This document shows positions 16,740 through 25,660 of a stretch of DNA of 64,000 nucleotides, one piece after another. The stretch lies in NCBI RefSeq assembly GCF_000515235.1, contig NZ_KI911558.1, forward strand, positions 525,490-589,489. The letters run 5' to 3'. The position numbers were made by a program, and so were the translations under genes. The stretch comes from Synechococcus sp. CC9616 (GTDB lineage: Bacteria; Cyanobacteriota; Cyanobacteriia; PCC-6307; Cyanobiaceae). The notes under the pieces are model-generated. The model did no database searches, had not been told where the DNA came from, and was given only the letters and a program-made list of their open reading frames with translations. Within the stretch, counting starts at the first letter, position 1. Every line of letters begins with the position of its first letter.

Positions 16740-18223
16740 CCCTTGAGGGCGCCGTCCAGGGCATGATCAAACCGTGGCAGTCGCCAGTTCCAGTTGCCTT
16801 GACTGGTTCCTGGGGTGTTGAAGCGGGCCTGATCGTCGAGATGCATCAGATCCTGAAGAGGGGCCACCACGAGCCGCGCCGTCGTGGCGAAGGCCATGTC
16901 GAACAGCGCCCATGCCGGGGCTTCAACGGCCCCTGGTGCTCGTCTGCTGATCCGATGGCGGCCTCCGTCGTCCAGTTGCTGCCACCACCCCAGGGTGGTG
17001 GCGTTGTCGTGGGTGCCTGTGTAAACCACCCAGCGTTCTCCGCTGATGTTTTCCGGTAGGTAGGGGTTGTTGACCTCACCATCGAAGGCGAACTGCAGCA
17101 CCTTCATTCCCGGTAGCTCGAAATCATCCCGGAGCGATTCCACATCCGGTGTGATCACCCCAAGGTCTTCGGCAATCAGAGGCAACACGCCGCCGCAGTC
17201 TTGCTGCAACTTGGAGAGCAGCGATCGACCGGGGGAGCTTTCCCAGCGCCCGTTTTCGGCAGTGCTGTCCGCACCGGGAACGGCCCAGAATCCCGCCAGT
17301 GCACGGAAGTGATCAAGGCGCAACAGATCCACCAGCTGCAGCTGCCGGCCAATGCGCAATCGCCACCAGCGGAAGCGACTGAGGCGATGGCGGGCCCAGC
17401 GGTACACCGGTGAACCCCAGAGCTGTCCGGTTTCAGAAAAATAGTCGGGCGGAACGCCGCTCTGGGTGGTGAGGCGTCCATCGGCCTCGATCGTGAACAG
17501 ATGGCGATGACTCCACACATCGGCGCTGTCGGAGCTCACGTAGAAGGGCACATCTCCGAACAGCTGGATGCCCAGCTCCTTGGCCAGGTCATGAATGGCC
17601 TGCCACTGGCGATCCAGGTGCCATTGCAGCAACTTCTCACGCAGCAGTGCATCCCCCTGCTCTGCCGCCCAGTCCTGCAATGCCTTGGACTGGTGGCTTG
17701 CCAGTGCTGCCGGCCAGGTCCACCAGGGGCCGTGATGCTGGTGATGCAAGACCATGAAGTGAACGTGATCCGCCAGCCATGCCTGATTAGCGCACCAGTG
17801 GTTGAAGGCGTCTTTCCGGCTGTTGTCTTGCTGCGGCCAGTGTGCAACCAGGGCATCCGCCAAGGCGTCGCTGCGTTGCGTCGCCAAGTCGAAATCCAGC
17901 GGACCGACGCCATCGACCGGTGCATCGGCTCCCGGCAGGGCCGCCATCGCTTCCGCACTGATGTAACCCTCGCTGCTCAGATCAGCAGCATCAAGAAACC
18001 AGGGATTGATCGCGAAGCAGGAGGGTGAGCTGTAAGGCGAGCCTGTGGGATCCGGTGGTGCCAGGGGTAAGAGCTGCCAGACGCCGATTCCGCTGGACGC
18101 CAGTTGATGCAACCAGCGGCGACTGGGCTCCCCGAAACTTCCGCAAACCTGGCTGCCGGGTAGGGCGGTGGGGTGCAGGAGAACCCCGGTTGTTCGTGCC
18201 CGTGGCGGCGTCTGCTGATCCAT
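16661..18223 (-). CDS. malQ: 4-alpha-glucanotransferase (amylomaltase)
   Basis: 520 residues of family GH77. Landmarks: TGVLLHPTALPGSQ near the N-terminus, WQLLPLAPPD, PYSSPSCFA, FGDVPFYVSSDSADVW, VDLLRLDHFRAL (nucleophile region), IAEDLGVITPDVE (acid/base region) and VYTGTHDNATT. It transfers maltodextrin segments between glucans in glycogen breakdown. Cytoplasmic. The 3' end overlaps the convergent RodZ-like gene by 79 bp, unusually long for two intact convergent genes. Confidence 0.95.
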   Translation of the reverse strand: MDQQTPPRARTTGVLLHPTALPGSQVCGSFGEPSRRWLHQLASSGIGVWQLLPLAPPDPTGSPYSSPSCFAINPWFLDAADLSSEGYISAEAMAALPGADAPVDGVGPLDFDLATQRSDALADALVAHWPQQDNSRKDAFNHWCANQAWLADHVHFMVLHHQHHGPWWTWPAALASHQSKALQDWAAEQGDALLREKLLQWHLDRQWQAIHDLAKELGIQLFGDVPFYVSSDSADVWSHRHLFTIEADGRLTTQSGVPPDYFSETGQLWGSPVYRWARHRLSRFRWWRLRIGRQLQLVDLLRLDHFRALAGFWAVPGADSTAENGRWESSPGRSLLSKLQQDCGGVLPLIAEDLGVITPDVESLRDDFELPGMKVLQFAFDGEVNNPYLPENISGERWVVYTGTHDNATTLGWWQQLDDGGRHRISRRAPGAVEAPAWALFDMAFATTARLVVAPLQDLMHLDDQARFNTPGTSQGNWNWRLPRFDHALDGALKGYGERGAVWGRSLAGASALLTGTSTR

Positions 18224-18259
18224 CGGGCACTCCGTTTCAATCTCAGGATGGCTTTTTTT

Positions 18260-19288
18260 TCAGAACAAGGCCGCATCGCCCAGTTCCTGTCCCGCCAGTC
18301 CATCCCGAACCACCCGCTCAAAGAACTGTTCGAGAGTGTCGTTGCCTGTGGAGGGGGTGGCCTCGGCGTCGTAGCACCCCTGCTCTGAATCCCACACCAG
18401 CATTGATTCGCTGGCGTAGTAACGGCCGATCTTGCCAAATTCCGCTGTGTCCTGAAGTCCTGGAAACAACTGTGAAAGCCCCTCAAGCAATGCAATCGGG
18501 CCATCCATCAAGGCAATCGGCACCGACAGCATGCGCGGCTTGCGGTTGAGGGCTCGGAACAGCAGCTCGCCCTGCTCACGAGCGCTCATGGCCGGTCCTG
18601 GACCGCCAATCGGCAAGACCCGATTGATCTTGTCCTCATCCCTGAGGCAATCCGCCATGAAGCTGGCGAGGTCGGCCTCGCTGATCGGTTTGCAGCTTGC
18701 AAGCCTGCCGCCCCCGAACATCACATAGGGACCGCCTTTTCGACAGCTCTCCACCTGCCCGGCCAGGCTTTTGAAGAACGCGGTGGGCCGCACGATCGAG
18801 TGGGTCATCTCGCTGTCCTGCTGCAACACCGATTCAAAGGCGAGCTTGGCTTTCTGGAACTCCAGCAGTGGTTTCTGGACGCAGATGGCCGAGAGCAGCA
18901 CGAAATGAGCGGCTCCGGCCCGGCGCCCTTCCCGATAGGTGTTGAGGGTCGCGTCATGGTCGATGGCCCAGGAATCCTTGCGGCCGCCGCTGCGTGAGGC
19001 CAGGCAGGAAACAACCACATCGGCGGGTTGATCAAAGGCGTTCTCAGCAATGGATGCGGCATCGGTGACGTCTCCGAAGCGGACGTCGGCACCAGCGAAA
19101 TCCGCAACAACCTGCTTGCGGCGGTTGCGACCGCCGATTCCGCTGCGATCGCGGCTGAAGGCCACCACCTGATAGCCCCGCTGGATCAGCTCCCGGGTCA
19201 CGAAGCGGCCGATGTATCCCGTCGCTCCGAAGACCACCACCCGCACCTGCTCCGGCGGTCGGCTGCGGAAGTCATGTCGCAGGGGCAT
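18260..19288 (-). CDS. bciA: Divinyl (proto)chlorophyllide a 8-vinyl reductase, BciA/DVR type
   Basis: 342 residues; an NAD(P)-binding Rossmann domain starts at [14 protein letters not shown] (17-30) and continues with [11 protein letters not shown]. Further family-like segments are [11 protein letters not shown], the SAIC segment at the active site, [16 protein letters not shown] and [15 protein letters not shown]. This extended-SDR enzyme reduces the 8-vinyl group on the path to monovinyl chlorophyll a. Its presence indicates an oxygenic phototroph with monovinyl chlorophyll. It stands 36 bp upstream of malQ on the same strand. Confidence 0.88.
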   Translation of the reverse strand: MPLRHDFRSRPPEQVRVVVFGATGYIGRFVTRELIQRGYQVVAFSRDRSGIGGRNRRKQVVADFAGADVRFGDVTDAASIAENAFDQPADVVVSCLASRSGGRKDSWAIDHDATLNTYREGRRAGAAHFVLLSAICVQKPLLEFQKAKLAFESVLQQDSEMTHSIVRPTAFFKSLAGQVESCRKGGPYVMFGGGRLASCKPISEADLASFMADCLRDEDKINRVLPIGGPGPAMSAREQGELLFRALNRKPRMLSVPIALMDGPIALLEGLSQLFPGLQDTAEFGKIGRYYASESMLVWDSEQGCYDAEATPSTGNDTLEQFFERVVRDGLAGQELGDAALF

Positions 19289-19303
19289 TGCGGCGGTGAA
19301 TCG

Positions 19304-20326
19304 ATGTCACCAAAACTACGGACCTGGGACTTGGGCGAAACTGATCAGCGCCTGCATTCGGGAGTGATGGCAGCATCTGATCAACAGCGGCTGAAGCGGT
19401 GGTTCGGTCGTCACCCGCTGAGGACCATGCTGCGCATCGCTGCAACCCTTGTTGGGGTTGGTGTTTCCGGTTGGCTGATTTCGATTGTGTGGCCGGAGCC
19501 GGATCGGGTTGCCAGGGGGGGGCCTCCGAGTGTTTCCGATCCCACGAGCCTGGCCAAGTTTCCGGCGATGCCGATCACGCTGCTGGTGATTGGTGTCGAC
19601 ACCGACAACCTCAGCGATCCCACCAACCAGGCCGCACCCAAGGGTCCGGCCAATGCCGATGCCCTGCTCCTGGTGCGCATCGATGCCAAGCAACCTTTAA
19701 GGGTGTTGCAGGTCCCAACGGAGCTGGCGGTGCAGCTTCCAGGCAGCGATCAGCCCATGGCCCTGGGCGGACTCTGGCGCTCCGGCGGGGTCTCACTGAT
19801 GGCTGATGCGATACGGGAAATCGTCGGCATTGCCGACACGGATCTGCAGCGTTACGTCGTCGTTCCCCGTCAAACCCTGCGCACCCTGGTGGATGGTCTG
19901 GGCGAAGTGGATGTGATCCTCAGCCAGTCGTATAAGCGAACGGACAAAAGTCTTGGCTACGGCGTTGATCTTCAGGCCGGTCGGCAGAGTCTCAACGGAG
20001 CTCAGGCTGAACAGTTAGCGCGCTTGCTTCAGAACGGTCGCGATTACGAGAACAGGCGTCTCAGGCAGCAGATGCTGATGCGATCGGTGGTGGATCAGCT
20101 GCAGGCTCCCAGCGGAATCGTCGGCATCCGCGTGCTTCTGGATGAGGTCAATGGTCAGCTGGAAACCAATCTCAGCTACAGCGAAATGCTGAGCCTGGCG
20201 GCTGCGTTGATCGCCAGCCCGGCGCCGGTGCAGTTCAGCCAGCTCCCGCTGGCCCCTGCAGTGGGTGAACAGACCCTGCGGCAGCTCAAACCTGGGCTGC
20301 CGCTGCCGCTCTGGCCGACGCCGTGA
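19304..20326 (+). CDS. LytR-CpsA-Psr (LCP) family protein
   Basis: About 340 residues from the ATG at 19304; an ATG at 19367 with GGAG just upstream is another candidate. The open frame back to 19028 would run into the divergent reductase gene and is not used. One N-terminal membrane segment ([19 protein letters not shown]) is followed by an extracytoplasmic LCP domain: [24 protein letters not shown], then [21 protein letters not shown], and the C-terminal [19 protein letters not shown] proteins transfer glycopolymers to the cell wall. Its 3' end overlaps the next convergent gene by 41 bp. Confidence 0.85.
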   Translation: MSPKLRTWDLGETDQRLHSGVMAASDQQRLKRWFGRHPLRTMLRIAATLVGVGVSGWLISIVWPEPDRVARGGPPSVSDPTSLAKFPAMPITLLVIGVDTDNLSDPTNQAAPKGPANADALLLVRIDAKQPLRVLQVPTELAVQLPGSDQPMALGGLWRSGGVSLMADAIREIVGIADTDLQRYVVVPRQTLRTLVDGLGEVDVILSQSYKRTDKSLGYGVDLQAGRQSLNGAQAEQLARLLQNGRDYENRRLRQQMLMRSVVDQLQAPSGIVGIRVLLDEVNGQLETNLSYSEMLSLAAALIASPAPVQFSQLPLAPAVGEQTLRQLKPGLPLPLWPTP

Positions 20327-20816
20327 ACTGAGGGTTGAGGATCCTGCTGCCCAGCGCGGTGACACCGTCCTGATGCTGGGGGTGCTGGGCATCCGGTAAC
20401 CAGCCGCACCAGGGAAGTCCATCACGACGTCTCGCCTGGGTTTGCCAGGCTCCCCGCAGTTGCGTGATGCCGATCAGGGGGACCCCGAGCTGATGGCAGA
20501 GGGCCACCCAGGCGGCCGCAGCTCCCGGCACCCCTCCATCGGATTCACCGGGTGTGAGCAACAACACCGGAAGACGCCAGTCCGCCAGGGCGGAGAGCCA
20601 GCTGCCTCCAGACGGATGCAGGCGCCCGGCATCGCCATTGAGTCTCAGAAGGCAAGTTGAGTCCGCACAGCTGCTCAGGACAGCATTCGGGGATTCACCG
20701 ATGCCGTGGCTGATCAGCGGACGCCCCGTTTCCTGGGAGAGCGCCATGGCGGCCTGATGCATGAGCAGGGCTGGCAAAGGGCCGGTGCCCACCAAAGCCA
20801 GACAACCTGTGGTCAT
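20286..20816 (-). CDS. Conserved hypothetical protein
   Basis: 176 residues. The start ALVGTGPLPALLMHQAAMAL resembles a nucleotide-binding beta-alpha turn, and the rest alternates hydrophobic strands and helices (LPVLLLTPGES, AAAWVALCHQLGVPLIGITQL), suggesting a small Rossmann-like fold. No catalytic motif is clear. It is divergent from prs with 56 bp between the starts. Confidence 0.55.
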   Translation of the reverse strand: MTTGCLALVGTGPLPALLMHQAAMALSQETGRPLISHGIGESPNAVLSSCADSTCLLRLNGDAGRLHPSGGSWLSALADWRLPVLLLTPGESDGGVPGAAAAWVALCHQLGVPLIGITQLRGAWQTQARRRDGLPWCGWLPDAQHPQHQDGVTALGSRILNPQFTASARAAAAAQV

Positions 20817-20872
20817 GAATCGCCATTACAGCACTACCATCGGATTACAGCAGAATCTGTCCCGCGGGCGCC

Positions 20873-21868
20873 GTGACCAGTTTCCTGACCGCAGTCCGCG
20901 ACGAACAGGAGCACCTGATCCCTGACAGCCGCAGGCTGCGGCTGTTCAGTGGCACCTCCAATCCTGGATTGGCCAGGGAGATCGCGGCCTATCTCGGAGT
21001 CCCTGACGGCCCGCGGGTGTGCAAGCGCTTCGCCGATGGTGAGCTCTATGTGCAGATCCAGGAATCGATCCGCGGCTGCGATGTCTTTTTGATCCAGCCC
21101 ACCTGCGCTCCGGTGAACGATCACCTGATGGAGCTACTGATCATGGTGGATGCCTGCCGTCGAGCTTCGGCACGGCAGGTCACCGCAGTGGTTCCGTACT
21201 ACGGCTACGCCCGCGCTGATCGCAAGACCGCAGGCCGAGAATCGATCACCGCCAAGCTCACTGCCAATCTGCTGGTGAAGTCCGGCGTGGACCGGGTTCT
21301 GGCCATGGATCTCCATTCCGCGCAAATCCAGGGCTATTTCGATATCCCCTGCGACCACATCTATGGCTCACCGGTACTTGTGGATTATCTCTCCACACAA
21401 AACCTCGGAGACGTTGTGGTGGTGTCGCCGGATGTGGGCGGTGTCGCCAGGGCCAGGGCGTTTGCCAAGCAGATGAATGATGCTCCCCTGGCGATCATCG
21501 ACAAGCGGCGGACGGGGCACAACATGGCGGAAAGCCTCACCGTGATCGGAGATGTGTCCGGTCGGACGGCGGTGCTGATCGACGACATGATCGATACCGG
21601 CGGCACCATCTGCGCCGGTGCCCGATTGCTGCGCGAGCAGGGCGCCAAGCGTGTGATCGCCTGCGCAACCCATGCGGTGTTTTCCCCACCGGCTGCTGAA
21701 CGGCTGTCCTCCGATGGACTGTTTGAGCAGGTTGTCGTCACCAATAGCATTCCGATTCCGAAGGACCGCATCTTTCCTCAGCTTCAGGTGCTCTCGGTTG
21801 CGAACATGCTCGGGGAGTCGATCTGGCGTATCCACGAAGAAAGTTCCGTCAGCTCGATGTTCCGCTGA
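20873..21868 (+). CDS. prs: Ribose-phosphate pyrophosphokinase
   Basis: 331 residues from a GTG at 20873. Landmarks: RLFSGTSNPGLA, FADGELYVQI, the flexible-loop region YYGYARADRK, DLHSAQIQGYF, the regulatory loop VVSPDVGGVARA and the PRPP-binding loop VLIDDMIDTGGT. It makes PRPP from ribose 5-phosphate and ATP for nucleotide, His, Trp and NAD synthesis. Full length for the family. Confidence 0.97.
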   Translation: MTSFLTAVRDEQEHLIPDSRRLRLFSGTSNPGLAREIAAYLGVPDGPRVCKRFADGELYVQIQESIRGCDVFLIQPTCAPVNDHLMELLIMVDACRRASARQVTAVVPYYGYARADRKTAGRESITAKLTANLLVKSGVDRVLAMDLHSAQIQGYFDIPCDHIYGSPVLVDYLSTQNLGDVVVVSPDVGGVARARAFAKQMNDAPLAIIDKRRTGHNMAESLTVIGDVSGRTAVLIDDMIDTGGTICAGARLLREQGAKRVIACATHAVFSPPAAERLSSDGLFEQVVVTNSIPIPKDRIFPQLQVLSVANMLGESIWRIHEESSVSSMFR

Positions 21869-21955
21869 AGCGGGATGGACTCTTAAGGGAGCGGGCCGGA
21901 GTGTGAGACAGGGCGGGTAAACCCGAGCGAACCTGTCGGAAGCAAGTTTTCCAGT

Positions 21956-23107
21956 GTGTTGACGGCGTCCTGGTTGAAGTCATCCCTTGGCTTGCTGTCT
22001 CTTCTGGTTTTGGTCTCTCCAGTGCAGGCTCAGTCCCGTCTGGATCGCTTGTTGACGTCACGTCGCCCAATGGGGGTTTGGCTCACGAACAGTCCGAGCC
22101 CTCTGTACTACGACCGCCAGAGGATCCGCCTGGCCATGGAGCAGCTGCAGGAGGCCGGATTCGATCGTGTTGTGCCGAATGTGTGGAGCCGCGGCACGAC
22201 GTTTCACAAGAGTGCCTTCGCGCCTCTGGAGCCTCCGCTGAAGAAGGCCGGCGTGTCTTTGGATCCGATCTGCACCCTGGCCAAGGAGGGACGCAAGCGC
22301 GGCATCAAGGTGATGCCCTGGTTTGAATACGGGTTGATGGAGCCGGCAAACGCCGAGGTGGTGAAACGCCATCCGGAGTGGGTGCTGGCCAAGGCGAACG
22401 GGCAAACCACCATGACCATGCACGGCAGTCACCGCATGGCTTGGCTCAATCCAGCCCACCCCGAGGTGCGAAAGCGTTTCATTGGGCTGGTGGTTGAAAC
22501 GCTCAGGCGCTGTCCGATGCACGGGTTGCAGCTGGACGATCATTTCGCCTGGCCTGTGCTGTTCGGTTACGACCGCTTCACGACGTCCCTCTATCAGCAG
22601 CAGACGGGGGCAGCACCGCCGCGGGATCACACAAATCGCCACTGGATGACCTGGCGGAGGAAACAGCTCACCAGCTTGTTGAGGGAGCTGCGCAGCACCT
22701 TGAAGCGGGAGGGCTTACCAAGCAGGATCAGTCTTTCTCCGGGACCTTTCCGGCAGGCCTACAACCTCTGGCTGCAGGACTGGGAACTCTGGGCCATGGG
22801 AGAGCTGATCGATGAACTGGTGGTTCAGAACTATGCGTATTCGATCAAGGGATTCGCCCGCGACCTCGACCAGCCAGCCCTTCGCAAAGCGCGGGAGTGG
22901 GGCATCCCCACACAGATCGGAATCCTCGCGGGCTTCGGCAAACGAACAACCTCGATGCGGGATCTTCAGGAAAAGGTTCGTCTCTCCCGCCAACGGGGGC
23001 ACGGGGTGATCTTTTTCTATTGGGAAGGGTTATGGGGCAAACACGTCCCTCAAGCTGCACGGAGCACTCGATACAACGACTTCAGAAGACTGGGCTCCTC
23101 AGACTGA
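21956..23107 (+). CDS. Secreted GH10-like (GHL10/DUF187-type) protein
   Basis: 383 residues from a GTG at 21956: signal peptide (LGLLSLLVLVSPVQAQS), then a TIM-barrel glycoside-hydrolase-like domain with RPMGVWLTNSPS at the start, FDRVVPNVWSRG, IKVMPWFEYGL, WLNPAHPEVRKRF, GLQLDDHFAWP and VVQNYAYS. This family of predicted secreted glycosidases is widespread in cyanobacteria; in other bacteria related proteins cleave cell-wall-related glycans. The substrate here is unknown. Confidence 0.85.
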   Translation: MLTASWLKSSLGLLSLLVLVSPVQAQSRLDRLLTSRRPMGVWLTNSPSPLYYDRQRIRLAMEQLQEAGFDRVVPNVWSRGTTFHKSAFAPLEPPLKKAGVSLDPICTLAKEGRKRGIKVMPWFEYGLMEPANAEVVKRHPEWVLAKANGQTTMTMHGSHRMAWLNPAHPEVRKRFIGLVVETLRRCPMHGLQLDDHFAWPVLFGYDRFTTSLYQQQTGAAPPRDHTNRHWMTWRRKQLTSLLRELRSTLKREGLPSRISLSPGPFRQAYNLWLQDWELWAMGELIDELVVQNYAYSIKGFARDLDQPALRKAREWGIPTQIGILAGFGKRTTSMRDLQEKVRLSRQRGHGVIFFYWEGLWGKHVPQAARSTRYNDFRRLGSSD

Positions 23108-23140
23108 TTGCAGACGACATGCCAACCGAGGTTGATGAGT

Positions 23141-23935
23141 TCATCGGGATCCAATCCCGGTGAGTTGTCTGAAGATAAGCAGCAGCATGCAGAGCACTCC
23201 GATGATCGGTCCCGGTGGCAGGTCAGCCCAGATCGCTACAACCATGCCGCTGCTGCAGAGCAGTACGCCAGTGAACGCAGAACGCAGCATCAACTGGCGC
23301 AGGCTGAGGCTGCGTTCCACGTGCACCAAAACAGGTGCGCAAAGAAGCCCGATTACCAGAATGATTCCAACGGCTGAAATCGCACTGATCACCACAAGAG
23401 CCGTGGTGACAATGGTGATGAAGCGGATGCGGGTCACGGGTCGCTTTGCGGCGACGGCTCCATCGGGATCGACACCGAGGAACACCAGGTCGCTGTATGA
23501 GCTGATCAGAAGCAGAACCAATGCAGTCGCAGCGATTCCCGTACGGATCAGATCGGCACCGCTGGCCGCCAGCGGATCGCCAAAAAGCAAAGTTTCTAGA
23601 TCAACGCGGGCCTGAAGCAGGGGCACAAGCAGAACTCCGAGGGCCATGAATCCGGCCAGCACAGTGTTCATGGCCCCTTCTTCGCGGCCCTGGAAGCCTT
23701 GATTGAGACGTTCTGCCAACAAAGCTCCCAACAGACCGCTGATCAGGCCTCCGATGGTGGGATCCAACTCAAGGGCAAGGGCGAGAACCAGTCCCGGCAG
23801 GACGGAATGCGCCATCAGATTGGCCAGCAGGATCCGTCTTTGCGTGATCAACAGCGATCCAGTTGCGGGACAGATCAGGCCGATCATCAAGGCCAGGATC
23901 AGCGGAACCAGCCACCAGAGATCGGTTTCAATCAC
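23141..23935 (-). CDS. znuB: Zinc/manganese ABC transporter permease (ABC-3 family)
   Basis: 264 residues with about eight membrane segments and ABC-3 family features: QRRILLANLMAHSVLPGL near the N-terminus, VGIILVIGLLCAPVLV in the middle and LPPGPIIGVLCMLLL at the end. Its start overlaps the ATPase gene by 8 bp, so the two form one operon. Together with the divergent binding protein it would import zinc. Zinc rather than manganese is inferred from the Zur-like box in the divergent promoter and the His-rich neighbour. Confidence 0.9.
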   Translation of the reverse strand: MIETDLWWLVPLILALMIGLICPATGSLLITQRRILLANLMAHSVLPGLVLALALELDPTIGGLISGLLGALLAERLNQGFQGREEGAMNTVLAGFMALGVLLVPLLQARVDLETLLFGDPLAASGADLIRTGIAATALVLLLISSYSDLVFLGVDPDGAVAAKRPVTRIRFITIVTTALVVISAISAVGIILVIGLLCAPVLVHVERSLSLRQLMLRSAFTGVLLCSSGMVVAIWADLPPGPIIGVLCMLLLIFRQLTGIGSR

Positions 23936-24629
23936 AACAACTGCTCCCCATCATGCAAGTCATGTCGCTGAGGTGTTCCCTCACTTCAACGGGCGTGCCG
24001 CAGGCGCGCACGTTGCCGTCGAGGACGACAACGCGGTCGTAGCTGTCGAGAGCGCTTCCCCAGTCATGACTGCTCACGAGAAGCGTCTGGCCTGAATCAG
24101 CCTGCTGACGCATCACATCCAGCAGATGTTCACGGGTGGGTGGATCGATTGCGCTGCAGGGCTCATCCAGCAGCAAAACGCCACTTTGCTGAGTCAGCGC
24201 CCGTGCCAAAAGCACCCGTTGCTGCTGACCACCGGAGAGCCGGCTGAGGCGGCGGTTGCGCAGGTTGCTCATGCCAACGCGCTCAAGAATCTGATCAACG
24301 TCTTCGTTCCCAGGCCCATGGCGTTTGGGTCCCCTGCCGAGTTTGACCATCTCGAGCACCGTGATGGGAAAGCTCCAGTCGATGGCAGCACGCTGGGGCA
24401 TCAGGGCGATGCTGGCGAGGCACTGCACACTGCCGCTGCTGGCTTTCAGGCGCCCCTGCAGGAGATGAAGCAGGGTTGATTTGCCGGCACCATTCGGCCC
24501 GACCAGTGCCGTAAGCGTTCCCGGTTCGAGTTCCAGACTGACGTTGTCGATCACCGCCCGGTTCTGGTAACCGAAGCAGAGATCATGCGCCTGCAGACCC
24601 GTACTAGTAGACGAAGTGATTGTTGTCAC
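23928..24629 (-). CDS. znuC: Zinc ABC transporter ATPase
   Basis: 233 residues. Walker A GPNGAGKST, ALMPQRAAIDW at the Q loop, signature LSGGQQQR, Walker B VLLLDEP and switch histidine in SSHDWG. Closest in type to the metal-specific ATPases of the ABC-3 group. The C-terminus ends in a Cys pair (MGSSCCD), which is unusual. First gene of the znuC-znuB operon, transcribed away from znuA. Confidence 0.9.
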   Translation of the reverse strand: MTTITSSTSTGLQAHDLCFGYQNRAVIDNVSLELEPGTLTALVGPNGAGKSTLLHLLQGRLKASSGSVQCLASIALMPQRAAIDWSFPITVLEMVKLGRGPKRHGPGNEDVDQILERVGMSNLRNRRLSRLSGGQQQRVLLARALTQQSGVLLLDEPCSAIDPPTREHLLDVMRQQADSGQTLLVSSHDWGSALDSYDRVVVLDGNVRACGTPVEVREHLSDMTCMMGSSCCD

Positions 24630-24697
24630 AAGGGTCGTTGGTTCACTTCATCATGCGGTCATTTTGGGGTTGCTGCATCGTCGTTGTTCGAGAAAAC

Positions 24698-24712
24698 TGA
24701 TAATCATTCTCA
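24698..24712. promoter_or_regulatory. Zur/Fur-type operator
   Basis: TGATAATCATTCTCA is a 15-bp interrupted palindrome of the form TGAnAATnATTnTCA, lying in the 94 bp between the divergent znuC and znuA starts. Read on the other strand it is TGAGAATGATTATCA, which matches the box at the second zinc locus (50332-50346) at 14 of 15 positions. Zur of cyanobacteria is known to bind such AT-rich palindromes; Fur boxes are similar, so zinc specificity is inferred from the target genes. Confidence 0.8.
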
Positions 24713-24723
24713 CTTAATGATCG

Positions 24724-25641
24724 ATGTCTGTTTCGGGATGGTTCCGGTTCACTGGGCTGGCCTCCGCAATCGCTTTGGGGGTGGGTACCGCGCCGGTACT
24801 CGCCGCTCCCCTCACAGTCGTCGCTGTGGATGGCACCCTCTGCGACCTCACCCGCACTCTGGCTGGGTCATCTGCGCGAGTCACCTGCTTGATTCCCCCG
24901 GGGGGTGATCCCCACGGTTATCGACTCAAGCCCAGTGATCGCAAAGCACTCTCCAAGGCCGCTCTAGTGGTGCACATCGGTTTCAATCTCACCCCGGCTG
25001 CAAAAAAAATCTCCAGCTCAGGGAAAGTGGTGGCCGTCGGTGAAATTGCCCTCCCTTCCTATCGAGGCAATGACCCCCACGTGTGGCATGACCCCGCGAA
25101 CTCCGCAGCGATCGTGACGGTGGTGGCCAACAATCTCGCCCCTTTGCTTCCCCCTGGAGAACGAGCAGCTCTTGGGGTGCGGGCCTCAAAAGCCAAGGCC
25201 GTTTTGAACGCGCTTGGCAGCTGGGGTTCCGTCCAGTTCTCGTCACTTCCGAAGGCCCGGCGTGTACTGGTGACTGATCATCAGACCTACAGCCATTTAG
25301 CCAAGCGCTACGGGCTCAAGGAGATTTCCATGCTGGACAGCTACACCACTGGAGGTGTGCTGCGGCCTTCAAGTCTCAACCGAATCTCCATTGCCGTGAA
25401 GGCGTCCGGTGCTCGCATCATCTTCACACCATCGTTGCCTCCGAATAAGACCCTCCGACGGATCAGCAAAAGCACGGGTCTGCCGATTGCGAAATCTCCA
25501 ATTTATGGAGAAGGCGTCTCGCCGGGAGGCAACGCTGTCACTACAGCGACCGGCAACATCTGCACGATGGTGACCGGACAGGGTGGGCGCTGTGACAAGG
25601 CTGCTGCCGCAAAGCTCGCCGCCCGTTGGAAAGCTATTTAA
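24724..25641 (+). CDS. znuA: Zinc ABC transporter substrate-binding protein (no His-rich loop)
   Basis: 305 residues. Signal peptide ending APVLAAP, then the cluster A-I binding fold. Likely metal ligands: His in GGDPHGYRL, His in NDPHVWHDP and His in TDHQTYSHLA, with PIYGEGVSP near the C-terminus. It lacks the His/Asp-rich insertion common in ZnuA; the neighbouring barrel protein carries one instead. Two late Cys residues (GNICTMV and GGRCDKA) could form a disulfide, as in other ZnuA proteins. It is followed 19 bp later by the barrel gene. Confidence 0.9.
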   Translation: MSVSGWFRFTGLASAIALGVGTAPVLAAPLTVVAVDGTLCDLTRTLAGSSARVTCLIPPGGDPHGYRLKPSDRKALSKAALVVHIGFNLTPAAKKISSSGKVVAVGEIALPSYRGNDPHVWHDPANSAAIVTVVANNLAPLLPPGERAALGVRASKAKAVLNALGSWGSVQFSSLPKARRVLVTDHQTYSHLAKRYGLKEISMLDSYTTGGVLRPSSLNRISIAVKASGARIIFTPSLPPNKTLRRISKSTGLPIAKSPIYGEGVSPGGNAVTTATGNICTMVTGQGGRCDKAAAAKLAARWKAI

Positions 25642-25660
25642 ATTGCCGTTGATCCGGCGC

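Noticed and set aside
19028-19303. N-terminal extension of the LCP gene
   Set aside because: It would overlap the divergent 8-vinyl reductase coding region and lacks the family pattern.
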